Assembly: GCA_036346405.1 (NCBI GenBank)
Contig: CM070566.1
Location: 17,603,533 to 17,667,532 of the forward strand
Source of the DNA: Phyllostachys edulis
Lineage: Eukaryota > Streptophyta > Magnoliopsida > Poales > Poaceae
Direction: 5' to 3'
Length of the DNA stretch: 64,000 bases
This document shows positions 19,638-31,151 of the stretch, in pieces. The translations under genes were made by a program, and so were the position numbers. Position 1 is the first letter of the stretch. Every line of letters begins with the position of its first letter. The notes below the pieces were generated by a model, which was not told the origin of the DNA, did no database searches, and saw only the letters and a program-made list of their open reading frames with translations.

Positions 19638-21900
19638 TTGTTATCCTCCATGAAACCATTCATGAGCTTCATAAGCAGAATATGGATGGAATAGTTTTCA
19701 AAGTAAATTTTGAGAAAGCCTATGACTAAGTTAAATGACCATTTTTATTTCAAACTTTGAGGATGAAAGGTTTTTCACTTAAGTGGTGAGGTTTTTCACC
19801 TAAGTGGTGTTTCTAGGTGGAAAGTATTATCATGGGAGGGAGTGTTGGGATAAAAGTTAATGATGATATTGGTGATTTTTTTCAAACTCATAAGGGCATG
19901 TACAATGGTATAGACAGCTGTTGTCTATAACAACTATCCATGTCACTTATAGACAGCACTAAAGATAGCTCATACAATGGTATAGACGGCTGCTGTCTTT
20001 TTAGTTGTCTTTATAGAACACACAATCTTTTAATGCTGTTCTTGTTTCTTGTGCTATAGTCGACTACAGGATTGTAGACAGCATCTTTCTCTCTCTTTAT
20101 TCTCTTTCATTCACGTCAGCAAAAATCCTACGTGGCAATGGTTAGACGGCTGACATAAGCCCATTGTACATGCTCTAAGGGTCTTAGGCAAGGAGATCCT
20201 TTGTCACCTATTCTTTTTAATCTTGTTGCGAATATGCTTGCCATCTTTATTTCAAGAGCTAAAGAAGCTAGTCTTTTAACAGGAGTAGTTCCTCACTTGG
20301 TTGATGATGGGTTGTCAATTTTACAATATACTGATAACACGATCCTCTTCTTAAATAATGATTTGCAACAAGCTAAAAATCTTAAACTTATTCTTTGTGT
20401 CTTTGAACATTTATCTGGGTTAAAGATTAATTTTCATAAGAGTGAGATTTTCTGTTTTGATGTCGCCAAAGAGGTCGAACTGCAATATACGCAGTTATTT
20501 GGTTGTGAAGTGGGTGTGTTTCCTTTTAGGTACTTAGGTATTCCCATTCACTACAGGAAGTTAAGAAATAGCGATTGGAAAAGGGTTGAGGAGCGATTTG
20601 AGAGGAAGCTTAGCAGTTGGAAAGGAAAAACTTTGTCGGTAGGTGGTCGCTTGGTGCTTATTAACTCGGTGCTAAGCAGTTTACCTATGTTTATGTTTTC
20701 GTTTTTTGAGGTTCCTAGAGAGATTCTCAAAAGACTAGATTTTTATAGATCTGGATTTTTCTAGCAGAGTGACAGTCATAAGCGTAAGTATAGGCTTGCT
20801 AAATGGAGTTTAGTGTGTTCTCCCAAAGAGCTGGGTGGTCTAGGTGTTCAAAACTTAGACGCAAAAAATAAAAGCTTACTTGAGAAGTGGTTGTTTAAGT
20901 TGCTTAATGAAGATGGCGTGTGGCAATCTTTACTTACAAAGAAATATTTGGGAGAGAAGAGTCTTTCACAGGTAGTTACGAAACCTGGGACTTATGAAAA
21001 TTAAAGAACAATTTTTTCGCTATGGTTCATTCCAGGTTAAAAGCGGAATGCAAACAAGGTTTTGGGAAGATAAGTGGGTGGGAAATTCTCCGTTACAAAG
21101 ACAATTTCCAGTGCTTTACAATGTTGTAAGGAGAAAGGACGATTTAGTGGCATCTGTTTTAAGAATGAATCCCTTAAATATTTCTTTTCGAAGGCCTATT
21201 GTTGGGTCTAAATTACTTGCTTGGAATGAGTTACTGTTGAAAATTTCTACTATCCAATTAGGCATGCAAAATGATGTTTTCAGATGGAATTTAAATAAGA
21301 CTGGTATTTTTTCAGTGCAGTCTTTTTATGCGGTTCTTATAGGCAACGTTCAAGCACCCATTCGGAATTGCTTTTGGTTTATTAAAATTCCGTTAAAAGT
21401 TAAAATATTCTTGTGGTATCTAAAAACAGGGGTTGTATTAACTAAAGACAACTTGCTTAAAAGGACTGGAGAGGAAGCTCAAAGTGTTGTTTCTGTATTG
21501 AAGAGGAAACAATTTAGCATATTTTCTTTGAGTGTCCCTTTGCACGTCTTGCTTGGTGGGTTGTGCAATGTACATTTAATTTAGTTCCTCCAGTGAGCAT
21601 GGCTAATATGTTTGGGAATTGGTTAAATCGGATTCCTCAAGTGCTAAAATCGTAACTCCTGGTGGGAGTTAGTGTATTATGTTGGTCTATTTGGTTATGT
21701 CGAAATGATGTTGTTTTTGACAACAAGAATATAACTAATCCTTCGAGTTATCTTATTGAGTGGATATTAGTGAATGCCCGGGCAAACTGTAAATCATCGT
21801 ATGAATCCATGTTGGAGGGAAGCCAAAGGTTGGAGTTTGTGGCGAAGCATCTCCTCAATTTTCATGGGTGGAGGCTTAGTCATAGGATTTGCAATCAATG
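19638..21900 (+). pseudogene. LINE ORF2 fragment: reverse transcriptase and zinc-binding tail
   Basis: Reading begins with VILHETIHELHKQNMDG and NFEKAYD (RT motif A, catalytic D near 19720) and is interrupted by stops at 19727 and 19736. After the MITE, GLRQGDPLSPILFN (RT motif B) continues the same frame. The catalytic YADD box is changed to YTDN (QYTDNTILF, near 20330). SSWKGKTLSVGGRLVLINSVL is the usual L1 thumb region. Further breaks lie at 20762 and 21003. The tail includes FWFIKIPLKVKIFLWYL (zf-RVT) and SIWLCRNDVVFDNK. The changed active site and stops mean no activity. Confidence 0.85.
19894..20175. mobile_element. Tourist-like MITE inserted in the LINE
   Basis: 282 bp with terminal repeats GGGCATGTACAATGG and CCATTGTACATGCTC, flanked by TAA on both sides (19891-19893 and 20176-20178). 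TAA duplication and this terminal repeat fit PIF/Harbinger. Removing the element plus one TAA restores an uninterrupted LINE frame across motif B, which proves the boundaries. Internal direct repeats of ATACAATGGTATAGAC are seen. Confidence 0.88.
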
Positions 21901-22050
21901 AATTGAAGTTTCAATTGTCTTTTGGTTGTAAGGCTTAATGCCGTTTTTTATGTTGGGATATGTGTGGTACTCCAGTTTCTTAATAAATTAGGCTGTGTGC
22001 ATCTTTGATACAGAGGCCGGAGGAGATTTTTCTCTTCCATTATCTAAAAA

Positions 22051-22435
22051 AACTAACAACCAACAATGTCTACAGATAGAGTAATGCATAAGAGCAATGA
22101 CCAGGGGTTGAGTTGCCATGAAGAACATTAGCTTAAATCTGCATCGGTTGGACCTCGGCAGCCAGCCTTTGTATCCATTAGATTTATACACCCTTACATT
22201 TATACTCCTTGCTCTCTCGGGACTCGGCAGCCCACCAATCTAAAACAAATCAAGAGGCCCACCAAGGCACCAACCCATCTAGCTGCTGGTTGCATCCCCA
22301 TCATTGCCCTGCCCTAGCCGCATCAACCCCAAATCCAACTGGGCGTGGCGTCGGCGCAGCGACCATCCAACATGCACCACCATCCTCCGCTTGTACCTGG
22401 AGTTACGGCGGGTCGCAGCAAGCGGCGCCTTGCTG
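22051..22435. other. Unassigned, GC-rich towards the right
   Basis: Between the LINE tail and the second gypsy fragment. ORFs here are low-complexity and unlike any family. TCGGCAGCCAGCC and TCGGCAGCCCACC are loosely repeated near 22155 and 22225. Confidence 0.4.
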
Positions 22436-24230
22436 GATGGCTGACTTTGTGGCTGAATAGAGAACACTGATGATCAATCTCAAATAAGTTCAGTGCCAGA
22501 CGATCATTGGACAATGTATTTTGATGGTTCTTGCGAGCTCAAAGGCTTAGGGGCTAGGATTTTGTTGATAACACCATAAAGTGATCAACTTCAATATGTC
22601 AGACAGTTTCTGTTCCCTGCCACTAACAATGTAACAGAGTATGAAGGACTTCTAGCCGGGTTTCGAGCAGCTAAATCCCTCGGAGTCCGTCGGCTTTTAA
22701 CGAAAGTAGATTCGCAATTAGTCGTAAACAAGGTAGCAAAGGAATATAGATGTTCTGATGAGATAATGGCTCAATACCTGGGTGAAGTGAGGAAGTTGGA
22801 AAAATACTCCAGGGACTTCGAAGTCCAACATATACCGCGCAAGGAAAACTCCTTAGCGGACCAGTTATCGAAATTGGGTTCCTCACGAACACCTGTTCCA
22901 ACAGGTGTGTTTTCTCGAATACCTTACAAAACCTTCAATAGAAATGGGTTCAACCACCTCAGAGGTCGGAGTCATCGAGCAAGATGCAGAGTGGATAAAA
23001 CCATTGACCACTTATCTCGCATCAGGGACATTGCCTGATGATCCTTAACAGAAGGATAGGTTAATTTGAAGAGCACACATGTACAAGCTTATCGAAGGAT
23101 CATTGTATAGGAAGGGAGCACATGGTATTCTTATGCGTTGCATATCTCAAGACTCCGGGATTAAATTACGAAAAGAAATCCATGGGGGCTTGTGTGGGAC
23201 ACATGCATCCTATAAAACCTTGGTTGGCAAAACTTTTCGGTAAGGATATTACTGGCCCACCGTTCTACAAGATGTCATGCACCTTGTTAGGATCTGTCAG
23301 CAGTGCCAGTTCCATGCCAGGCAAGTTCACCAGTCATCTTATCAATTACAGACCATTCCCTTGTCATGGCCTTTTTCGACTTGGAGCATTGATATAGTAG
23401 GACCACTACCGCAAGCACCCAATGGGTATAAATTCTGATTTGTGGCCATTGATACATTCACTAAGTGGATAGAAGTCGAGCGATCATTCAGATAACTGGT
23501 AGTAGCGAAGAAGAAATTCCTTGTGCGAAGCATTGTTACAAGATTTGGAGTAACCAGTTGTCTTATCACAGACAACGAGAGACAATTTATTAGTGACGTG
23601 TTTCAAGATTATTATGATGAAATTGGCACTAAAATCTGCTTCACTTCTGTGGCACATCCATAGAGCAATGGAGCAGTAGAAATGGCCAATGGTCAGATTA
23701 TGCAAGGTATAAAAAAGAGAGTTTTTAATCGCCTTAAGGCATGCTCGAAGAATTGGATGGAAGAGCTCTTCTCTGTCCTATAGGCATTGCGCAGTACTAC
23801 CAGTAGAGCAACTGGTGAAACACCATTCGCACTAGCCTACGGTGCAGAAGTAGTGCTGCCTAGCGAGATTCAACTAGGTTCAATACGTATAGACCTCCTA
23901 GATCAAATAAATCAGGGAGATTTGCGTGAAGACGACGTCAATATGCTGGAAGAAAGACGTGATCGAGCACTATTAAAATCGGCTACCTATCTACAAGAGC
24001 TGAGACATTACTATAATAGAAGGGTTCGTCTAAGAACACTTCATGTGGGTGACCTGGTCCTGAGACAAATCTAGAACCAAGCCAACTTAAACAAGTTGTC
24101 CTCTAAATGGAAGGGTCCATATACTGTAGTCTCTATTACTAGGCTCGGATCAGTTAGATTAGCCATGGAGGATGGTCGTGTTTTATCTAACACATGGAAC
24201 ATTGAACATCTTCAAAAATTCTATGTATAC
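22436..24230 (+). pseudogene. pol: Second Tat-type gypsy pol fragment (RNase H end, second RNase H, integrase)
   Basis: It opens with MADFVAE, the end of the ancestral RNase H, then TMYFDGSCELKGLGARILL and NNVTEYEGLLAGFRAAKSLG (second RNase H with the YFDGS motif intact), KVDSQLVVNKVAKEYRC and HIPRKENSLADQLSKL. Integrase follows with FVAIDTFTKWIEVE, LITDNERQF and SNGAVEMANGQIM, and ends GLGSVRLAMEDGR-like, WNIEHLQKFYV at 24227. Several stops and shifts occur (near 22575, 22915, 23400, 23660, 23783 and 24074). Gag, protease and RT are missing. It is clearly related to the element at 1883 but diverged, and its LTRs are absent. Confidence 0.8.
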
Positions 24231-24773
24231 GTATCTTTTTTTCCATATTATATAAATTCAAATTGTCGTTTTACTATTACTATCATATTAATTTTTTCGG
24301 CATAAATTTTTTTGTATTATTTCGCATACATGATCACCATATTTTCTGTCGTTTAAGTGTCTACGGTTGATCAATTTCACTAATGGGTCATAGTGTATTT
24401 ACTTATCGAATGGCCATCGGTATACATTTGGGAAATGACAACTGTTTGGGACCTCTTCTATAAGCCAATTCTCATTGCATAAGAACCCAACAGTTTGACT
24501 TCATCTTCCTGAATCACACTAGTTTGGATCATTAATTTTGTAACAGATACCCTAGTCCTAAAGCATTTGTTGGCCCGAAACACTTCTCCTATTGCCGGAC
24601 ACAGTGTTCCAGGCGGAGGGCTGCACATAACAAATTATACGGAAATCAACTTGCAAAAATAATTTAATTTGCAAAAGCAAGCCAGTCAACTTCTGACAAA
24701 TAATTACAATTATCATACACCAAATCCTTTCATCATTTCATACACTAAAAATGTGTCATTACATTATTATTAT
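24231..24773. other. Post-pol spacer of the second Tat fragment
   Basis: AT-rich, no coding sequence. It corresponds in position to 8442-9491 of the first element but shows none of its three-copy repeat. Confidence 0.5.
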
Positions 24774-25560
24774 TGAACGCTTGAGCCAGAAACACTCGAG
24801 GTAATGGCAGGAGCACTGGCTTCAATATTTTTGATGATCTCCGCCACCATTGCTGTGATGTTGGCCTAAGCTGCCATACCTGCGTCTTTTGTTTTGAACT
24901 TAGATGCAGGAACAAGCTTTTGGAGATCAACGGAGTCTCCATAAAGAAGATCAATTTTTAATAACACTCGGTTTAAAGCTTGACTCATTGCTCTTGTTAA
25001 AGATTGATATATAGTAGTCTTCATAGCAGGTATGTGTTTTTGAATGTATATAATCTAAGTATAAATATCATTCCTAAGTTCGTCCAAGGTCATTTTGGTT
25101 GAGAGAGGAGTTACTGGAGTCTTCAGATGCTCTGCGATTTCTCGTAGAGAAGCTGAGATTCAAGAAAAGCTATTTCCCATAACCGTGGTAATTTCCTTGC
25201 TAGCCTTCGTCAAGGTATCCACCTTCTTTTCAAGTTCTTGCACGGCAGTGCGACTCCATGTTTCCACTTCCTTCAAGTCTTGAATCTGAAGATCTTATTA
25301 GAAGAGGTCTTTTGATGATCCTCTTTTGCATTTTCTAGTTCTAAGAAAGAACAAAAAAGAGAATAGAATTCACCCATTGCAAATAATGACAAGGTCAAAT
25401 GCCCTGTAAGAAACAAAGAGAGGTTCTTTACCTTTCTTCTACTTAATGAGCACCTTGTTCTGTTCAAAGAGGTTGTGGCCTTCTTCAGATTGCCTGCCCA
25501 AGATCTCTTGTAACTTTTCATTCTTTTGAGTCAAGAGACAGATCTCTTCGGTTTTCTCTG
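24774..25560 (-). pseudogene. Remnant of the antisense Tat gene, C-terminal coiled-coil exons
   Basis: Minus-strand pieces match the layout of the antisense gene of the first element: a charged coiled-coil exon near 25560-25440 (EKTEEICLLTQKNEKLQEIL) and a terminal exon with EVETWSRTAVQELEKKVDTL, ITTVMGNSFS, SQALNRVLLKIDLLYGDSVD, and a short tail ending near 24775. The frame is broken by several stops. The same antisense coding position downstream of integrase in a diverged element suggests it was once under selection. Confidence 0.6.
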
Positions 25561-25887
25561 CTATGGCCACCGCATCAAGGAGAAGCTAGGGAGGTGGGAG
25601 GCCTAGAGGGGATAGACCAATGAGGGGTAGTCGGTAGATTGAGAAGGTAGGGGAATTGATTATATGGAATCGAAGGGGGATTAAAGGGGCAAATTAATGT
25701 ATTAATTACCGCAGGATGTGAAACGAATCTGGCCTGTTGGATTATAGATATCAATGGCTTAAATCGGATATAGATGGCAGGATATAGAACATATTGGATC
25801 TAGTTGATCCAAGGGTTAGGAATGTTTACTGTACACAAACATGGGGTCGATGTAGCAAAGAAAACAATCTTTTTCTTACCGATGATT
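25561..25887. other. Unassigned flank left of the hAT-like element
   Basis: No coding sequence, terminal repeat or LTR recognised. Confidence 0.4.
25880..25887. repeat. Left 8-bp target duplication of hAT-like element
   Basis: CCGATGAT, matched 7 of 8 by CTGATGAT at 30588-30595. Confidence 0.6.
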
Positions 25888-26057
25888 AGGCCTGCTAATG
25901 GGTTGGGTAGAAACGGGTTAAATGGTTTGGGTTTTCATTTGGGTTGGCTTTAGATTGGTAGGAATAGGTTGAGGTAGCTAACGGGTTGGGTTGGGTTGGG
26001 TTGGGAGTAAAAATGGGCTGGGTTGGGTTGGTCTGAGTTCCAAAATTTTGGGTTTAG

Positions 26058-26567
26058 ATGGGTTCAACCGAGTTTGCTAGGTGGGTTGGATCGGGTGGAG
26101 AGATAGGATTCGCCTCCTCCTTTGTTCTTCTTTGCCGCCTCGCCCTAGCCCTCCTCCGTTTCTTCACTGTCGTCGATTCCTCCCTCCTCCGTCTATCCCC
26201 GCCTCTTCCGCTTCTAGATCTCCAACGCCGTCGCGTCTCTCCCCACGCTCCCATTTCCAACAGATCAGGTGTAGAAGCGTGAGAATCCAGCCAGCAAAGC
26301 ACCCTACAATCCCTCGATCCCTCACCGCCGCCACCATCGTCGCTCTTGTTCTTCGGCGTTGCCCACCTGCTTCCCGCCGAATCTTCCTATGAGATCCCGT
26401 CCATTTCTTGTCCTCCCCAAACCCTCACTGCCTCGGGACCCAAAAGAACGCTGCCACAGGCCTCACCTCCCAGTCTCGCTGCCACCTTCTCCTCCTCGGC
26501 TCGTGTTGACTCAAGTCGCCGTCGCCACCCTCACCTGCCTGGATCGCCGTCACCGCCCTTAATATGA
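26058..26567 (+). other. GC-rich cargo piece in the hAT-like element
   Basis: CT- and CCG-rich sequence resembling a plant 5' untranslated/first-exon region, open in two frames. The predicted proteins are low in complexity (R, S, P) with no known domain. It could be the captured 5' end of a host gene, but the source is unknown. It stops abruptly at the LTR fragment near 26567. Confidence 0.35.
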
Positions 26568-28731
26568 CTTGGGCGAAACTTAACACATTACAAGTTCTCA
26601 TACTCTAGCTGCACCCACTTGAACTTACCATCCTCCCAAGTCTAAACAAATTTTTACCATTTTATATTATTTTATAAATCAACGGCAATACCTATTGCCA
26701 TACATTTCTCAAAATGATTTGCAAACAAGGTAATAATAGTTTCCTCCCAATGGATGATTATGACCGATAAAGTGTGTCTAAGCAATTCTACCGTTTTAAC
26801 TAATCCAACATTATTGTAATCAATATCATGGATTTGTTATACTATGGTGACAATGGTTCGAGGATCACATCAAATGAAGACATTAACAAAGTTAGAATTA
26901 ACAAACATCCTAGGATTTGAACTTATCATTTTATAAAAATAGCAATGCATATTAATTTTGAAATTTAAAATAGGATTTGAAAAACATAGGTACAATATGA
27001 TCAAAGGAGACTTTCCTTTGTTGAAGTTGGAGGTTATCACGTCCGGTTGGTCTAAATTGACTTCAGCGGCGTTAGTCTCTACACGCATGAATCATGACAA
27101 AATAAATAACAGGAAAACAAATAAAATCTAAAAATTATAAAATTGGTATTAATAGAGAGATTATGAATTTAGATGAATTTAGGAAGAAGAATAAACTAAT
27201 TCGGAGTTTGTATGAAATAGAACGATCCTCCGGAATTTAGTCGGATTGGAAAATCCTAAAAAATGAGAGGGAGAGGAATATTCCTGGAATATTTATTTCG
27301 GATTTAAAGGGTTGGATCAAAATAGATGACATGTGGGGCCCAAATGCTAGTGCGAGAGAAGAAGAAACAAATGGTATGACATGTAGGGCCATTCTATCAA
27401 TGAGAGAGGTAAGAACACAGAAGAAACAGAGGAAGGGAAATAGAGCAGCTAGGCGACGGCGATGGCGCATGGCGTTGGTGGCGCGGGACCGGGCGACTAC
27501 AGCCAAAATGGAACCCTGACGGTGTTCCTAACCTTCAAGTGGCAGCGGCGCGGCCGTAGCGGCACAAAGGTGGTGGTGGTGGTGGCTTGGGCGTGCGGGC
27601 ATGCGACGGCGCCGACGACGTGACAGTGCACGGGGGAAGGTGGTGTGCGCATGAGCATGGTGCGGCCACAGGGGATGCGCCAGGTGGCGGGAATAGGGTG
27701 GCAGCGATGGCTTACTCCTGTGATGGAGAGGCCGAATCAAGGTGGCAGATGGGTTGATGGAGGCCGGGAACACGTTGTGATGTGATCCAAATGGCAAGGA
27801 GCTCACCGGAGAAGGAGATTGAGTGACGGACGAGTTTCTACCAAGAGGAAGAAGACGACGAAACTCGACAAAGAACTACATCCAAAAGTGAATTGATTTT
27901 GGGGAAACGTTCATGGATCTTGGGAACACGATGTGATGCGGTAAGGGTAGCAAAAACCTCACTGGAGCGACAAGAATGCGACGCGGGTTGGTGCGGCCGA
28001 CGACGGTGAAGAAGCTCTCTCGACGGTGACGGTGCTCCGAGGATGATGGGAGTTGGAGGGGGTGTGAAGGGGGTGAAGGAGGTGCTGGTGCTCCTATTTG
28101 TAGGGCGAGATGGCTACCGAGCAGACGCAGGCATGAACGCGATCGGTGACATCGGTTTCATCCTTGATGGTGACGCTGGGAATCAAGCGATAGGAAATGG
28201 CAAGAATGAATGACCGCAGGTAGTGGATGTTGATGGTGCGTTGATGGTGGTAGTGATAACGTGGGCAGCACGGGTACAATGCACATGGTGCGGGTGGGAC
28301 GAGTACGAGCGCGGTCGGGGCGCGCGCGGTGCGGCTTGGCGTGGGCAGCTGGGGTGTGGTCTGGTGTGGCGCAATGCATGGCGTGACGTAGACGCGGGCT
28401 GGGGGCGCACGGTGTGGCACGCGGGTGTGGCGCAGCCTGGCCTAAGCGCCAGCTCAGGTGAAAGCAAAGCAAGGGAGAGAAGAGAGGGATGGGTGAGAAG
28501 GGCCGGGTGAGAGAAAAGAAAATGGGTTTCGACCTAAGAAGATTTGAGAGGTAAATTAAAATTTGAAATGAATTGGTTTGAAGATGAAAATTTTGATTTG
28601 AAGTTTGCATTGAGAATTGGATTTTGGATTTGATTTAGCATTTAATTAAGCAAGAACTCCAATTAAAATCCCAAATTTTTAATTAATTAATTTCAAATAA
28701 TTTTGAAATTACCAAATTTTTGGATGTTACA
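26568..28731 (-). mobile_element. Long-LTR retrotransposon fragment B (reverse)
   Basis: The right end is TTTTTGGATGTTACA, reverse of TGTAACATCC, next to GACAG of the SIZ1 exon. From the left edge (TTAATATGACTTGGGC) it aligns in order with fragment A from 16162: the CCCAAGTC block, ATTTCTCAAAATGATTTGC, CTTTGTTGAAG and the GC-rich part. The left side lacks a terminal TG, so it is truncated at 26568, and no GACAG partner is found there. It interrupts the captured SIZ1 exon. Confidence 0.65.
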
Positions 28732-30056
28732 GACAGTGACAGATATTGAAGTTGTGGTTCATTAAGTCTCTGTCAATCTCTGATGCCCTGTAAGTACTGC
28801 CATTACTGAGAATAGTTAGATCCTTATTGGTATTGCTCATCTACTGCTACTTGCTCCGATACGACTATTACACCTGACTTCATGTCCATTGGAATATTAG
28901 CTTTTGCCATGTAATGTTATTCTCTATGATGCAGCCATGACACCCAAGGCTTAAATTTACTCTTCGTAGAATCATCATCAATGTTTATTATAGATTTTAA
29001 CCCAAATCCTTTTCTATAATCTCATTTTGTCAATAAGATGTTTGATTCATTATATGTTTTGCACTCCTTCAAACAAAGTTAGCCATTATATTTTGTTTTT
29101 TTATGGTCTGTAAAACGAGTCTTGACTATATAAAAGATAGTTTATCTTGACAGATGACTGGTTCAAGGATTAAGATAGCTGGTAGGTTCAAACCCTGTGT
29201 TCACATGGGTTGTTTTCATTTAGAAGCTTTTGTGGAAATTAATCAAGGTTCACGAAAGGTTTGGTTATTTTTCTCACATCAATTAATATTTATTATCTTT
29301 TTTTGTCTAATCAAACTATCTTTCCTTGTTTGGAGTGTCAATGCCCAATTCGGCTGAAGAATTACTCTCTGGACAACATAATCATTGATCCTTATTTCAA
29401 TCGCATCACTTCGGTGGTGAGTTTATAATGGAAATGAAGTACATGTTTTCGTCTACATTATTCCATCATGCATCATTAGCTGATTTGTTGCATTTTGGTG
29501 ATCTAGATCCAAAGCTGTGGAGATGCATCTGAAATTGATGTGAAGCCTAATGGTTCCTGGAGAGTTAAGGGTGGAGCTGAACTGAAGGATCTTACGCAGT
29601 GGCATTTACCAGATGGTACTCTCTGTACGGCCACGGATATAGGATCCAAGCTCAACATGGGTATTGTAAAGCACGAGATTAAAGAAGAACCGTTGTCTGA
29701 AGAGCTAGGTTATCGTCTGAAGTTGGGAATTGGAAAAAAAAACAACAACAATGGCTAGTGGGAAATTACCAGGAGAGGGGATGTTAACTTGACGCCATCT
29801 TCTGATAATGATCGGAGAGGAAACTCTGAAAATGAAAAATGCATCACCCTTGCAAGCAACACTGATCATGAGAACGCTGAAGATGGAAGTTATAATTTAG
29901 AACAAGGGCAATTTGATTACACTACGAGCAATGTCCATGATCTTGATTCTTCTCCTATGAATGAACATGTACCTCCAGCACCAAGAGAGCAGGATATAAT
30001 AGTTTTGAGTGACTCGGATGATGATAATGTCACGGTGTTATCTCCTAGTGCTGTAA
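28732..30056 (+). pseudogene. SIZ1: SIZ1-type E3 SUMO ligase fragment (MIZ/SP-RING region)
   Basis: Four exons with introns kept: 28732-28789 (DIEVVVH..VSVNL..CP), 29154-29258 (MTGSRIKIAGRFKPCVHMGC), 29336-29416 (QCPIRLKNYSLDNIIIDPYF) and 29507-30056 (DVKPNGSWRVKGGAELKDL to QDIIVLSDSDDDNVTVL). SIZ1 attaches SUMO to nuclear proteins; the MIZ/SP-RING finger recruits the E2 and the IVLSDSDDD-like motif binds SUMO. Lesions: two stops and a one-base change in the first exon, CPIC changed to CPIR (a zinc ligand lost) with W to C just before, and TAG at 29756-29758. The N-terminal SAP and PHD parts and the C-terminus are absent. It lies inside the hAT-like element, so it is most likely a captured copy, not the native gene. 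Confidence 0.85.
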
Positions 30057-30587
30057 ATCCTATATATATATATACCTTAATTCATGGTCATTTGTTTTTC
30101 AGTTTTTTATTTTTTTTCTCAACTATCTGATCCCCCTATTTGTTGGTTTCTTTTATATTTTTTGAAAATTATGGAATTTCTCTGATTTGTTCAAATTTTT
30201 GAATTTTTAAATGGATTTTTTTGTCGTTTTTAATATTTATGGAAGTTATTTTGGATTATGTTGCATTTAGTTTTCAAAGAAAAAAATTTAGTTGGAGACA
30301 TCACCCCTAGCTTCAGAACGGAACGAGAATGCCTCCTATGCACTTAGATAAGGTGAATGCCTTACAAGCCGAGTGACAGGCTGAGTAAGGTGGGTTGGAC
30401 ATGGGTTGGGAAAATGGGTTGAATCCATACTAGGGAATTGGTTTTGTTTGGTTTGGTTTGGTTGAAGTATTATGTGAGTTGAGTTGGGTTGGGTCCTGGC
30501 GGATGATTAGTAGATTGGGTTGGTTTGGGATAATGCAAGTTGTTGTTGGACAGGTGTGGGTTGGGTTCTAGACCATTAGCAGGCCTA

Positions 30588-30848
30588 CTGATGATGATGA
30601 AAATAATTTGATATTTGTGGATCAATTTATTATTTATATGCTACATTGTCATATTTGTCATAGATGTATGTACCACTGTACCCTGCATTGTAACATAATT
30701 GTAGATTTGTTATCCACATTGACAGTATTATACTACTATGCCTAAGAAGATGAATTATATGCATGCAACAATGTTGGATGCAAAATTTACTACTCGACAT
30801 GTTGACTTAAATATTGCCGCCCGTCCTGATCAAAGAGGAAACGTCTAT
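30588..30848. other. Unassigned between hAT-like element and MITE
   Basis: AT-rich, no feature recognised. Confidence 0.4.
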
Positions 30849-31151
30849 GAGCATGTACAATGGTATGACGTCAGCTATCTGTAAGCTTTGACACGTAGGA
30901 CACGAGATGATGTGGAGGAGAGAGGTGGTGCATAGAGAATTGAGCCGTCTCTCATGTAGTAGTCGACTGTAACACAAGAAATAAGACAAATTGTATATGG
31001 AGGAGCTGTCTATAGAAACATGCAAAGAGACAATCCATTGTAGAAGCTGTCTTTAGTGTTGTCTATAGATGACATGGAGGATTTAGTGCTGTCTATAGAT
31101 GACATGGAGGGATACTATAGACAATAGTTGTTTATACCATTGTACATATCC
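30849..31151. mobile_element. Tourist-like MITE, second copy
   Basis: 303 bp with ends GAGCATGTACAATGG and CCATTGTACATATCC, the same family as 19894-20175 but diverged and in opposite internal order (GTAGTCGACTG core). TAA follows on the right; the left flank reads TAT, so the duplication has decayed. It contains a 30-base internal tandem repeat (GTGCTGTCTATAGATGACATGG, counted twice near 31052-31110). Confidence 0.75.

Larger units (their letters stand above)
19630..22050 (+). mobile_element. 5'-truncated L1-type LINE
   Basis: A non-LTR element truncated within the reverse transcriptase, with a 3' end of the form GTGTGCATC..GAGGCCGGAGG..TCTAAAAAAAC near 21992-22053, typical of grass L1 elements. 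It contains RT, a C-terminal zf-RVT-like region and a short A-tail. It is split by a MITE at 19894-20175. Confidence 0.8.
25888..30587. mobile_element. hAT-like element carrying a SIZ1 fragment (Pack-type)
   Basis: The left end TAGGCCTGCTAATGG and right end CCATTAGCAGGCCTA are perfect 15-base inverted repeats. The flanks give an 8-bp duplication with one mismatch, as expected for hAT. Subterminal regions (25900-26080 and 30370-30570) are both packed with GGGTTGGGTT and GGTTTGG words. No hAT transposase is visible; instead the cargo is a GC-rich piece (26090-26565), an inserted LTR fragment (26568-28731) and a SIZ1 gene fragment with introns. An alternative is that two separate hAT ends flank the region by chance, but the paired duplication argues against it. 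Confidence 0.62.

Noticed and set aside
22209..22460. ORF ending in DFVAE as a host gene
   Set aside because: Its end is the RNase H terminus of the gypsy fragment and its start is random GC-rich sequence.
25975..26040. GGGTTGGGTT runs as telomere-like sequence
   Set aside because: The plant telomere unit is TTTAGGG; these runs are subterminal words of the hAT-like element and recur near its other end.
30846..30848. TAT as an exact target duplication of the second MITE
   Set aside because: The right side is TAA; only two of three bases match, so the boundary rests on the terminal repeats.
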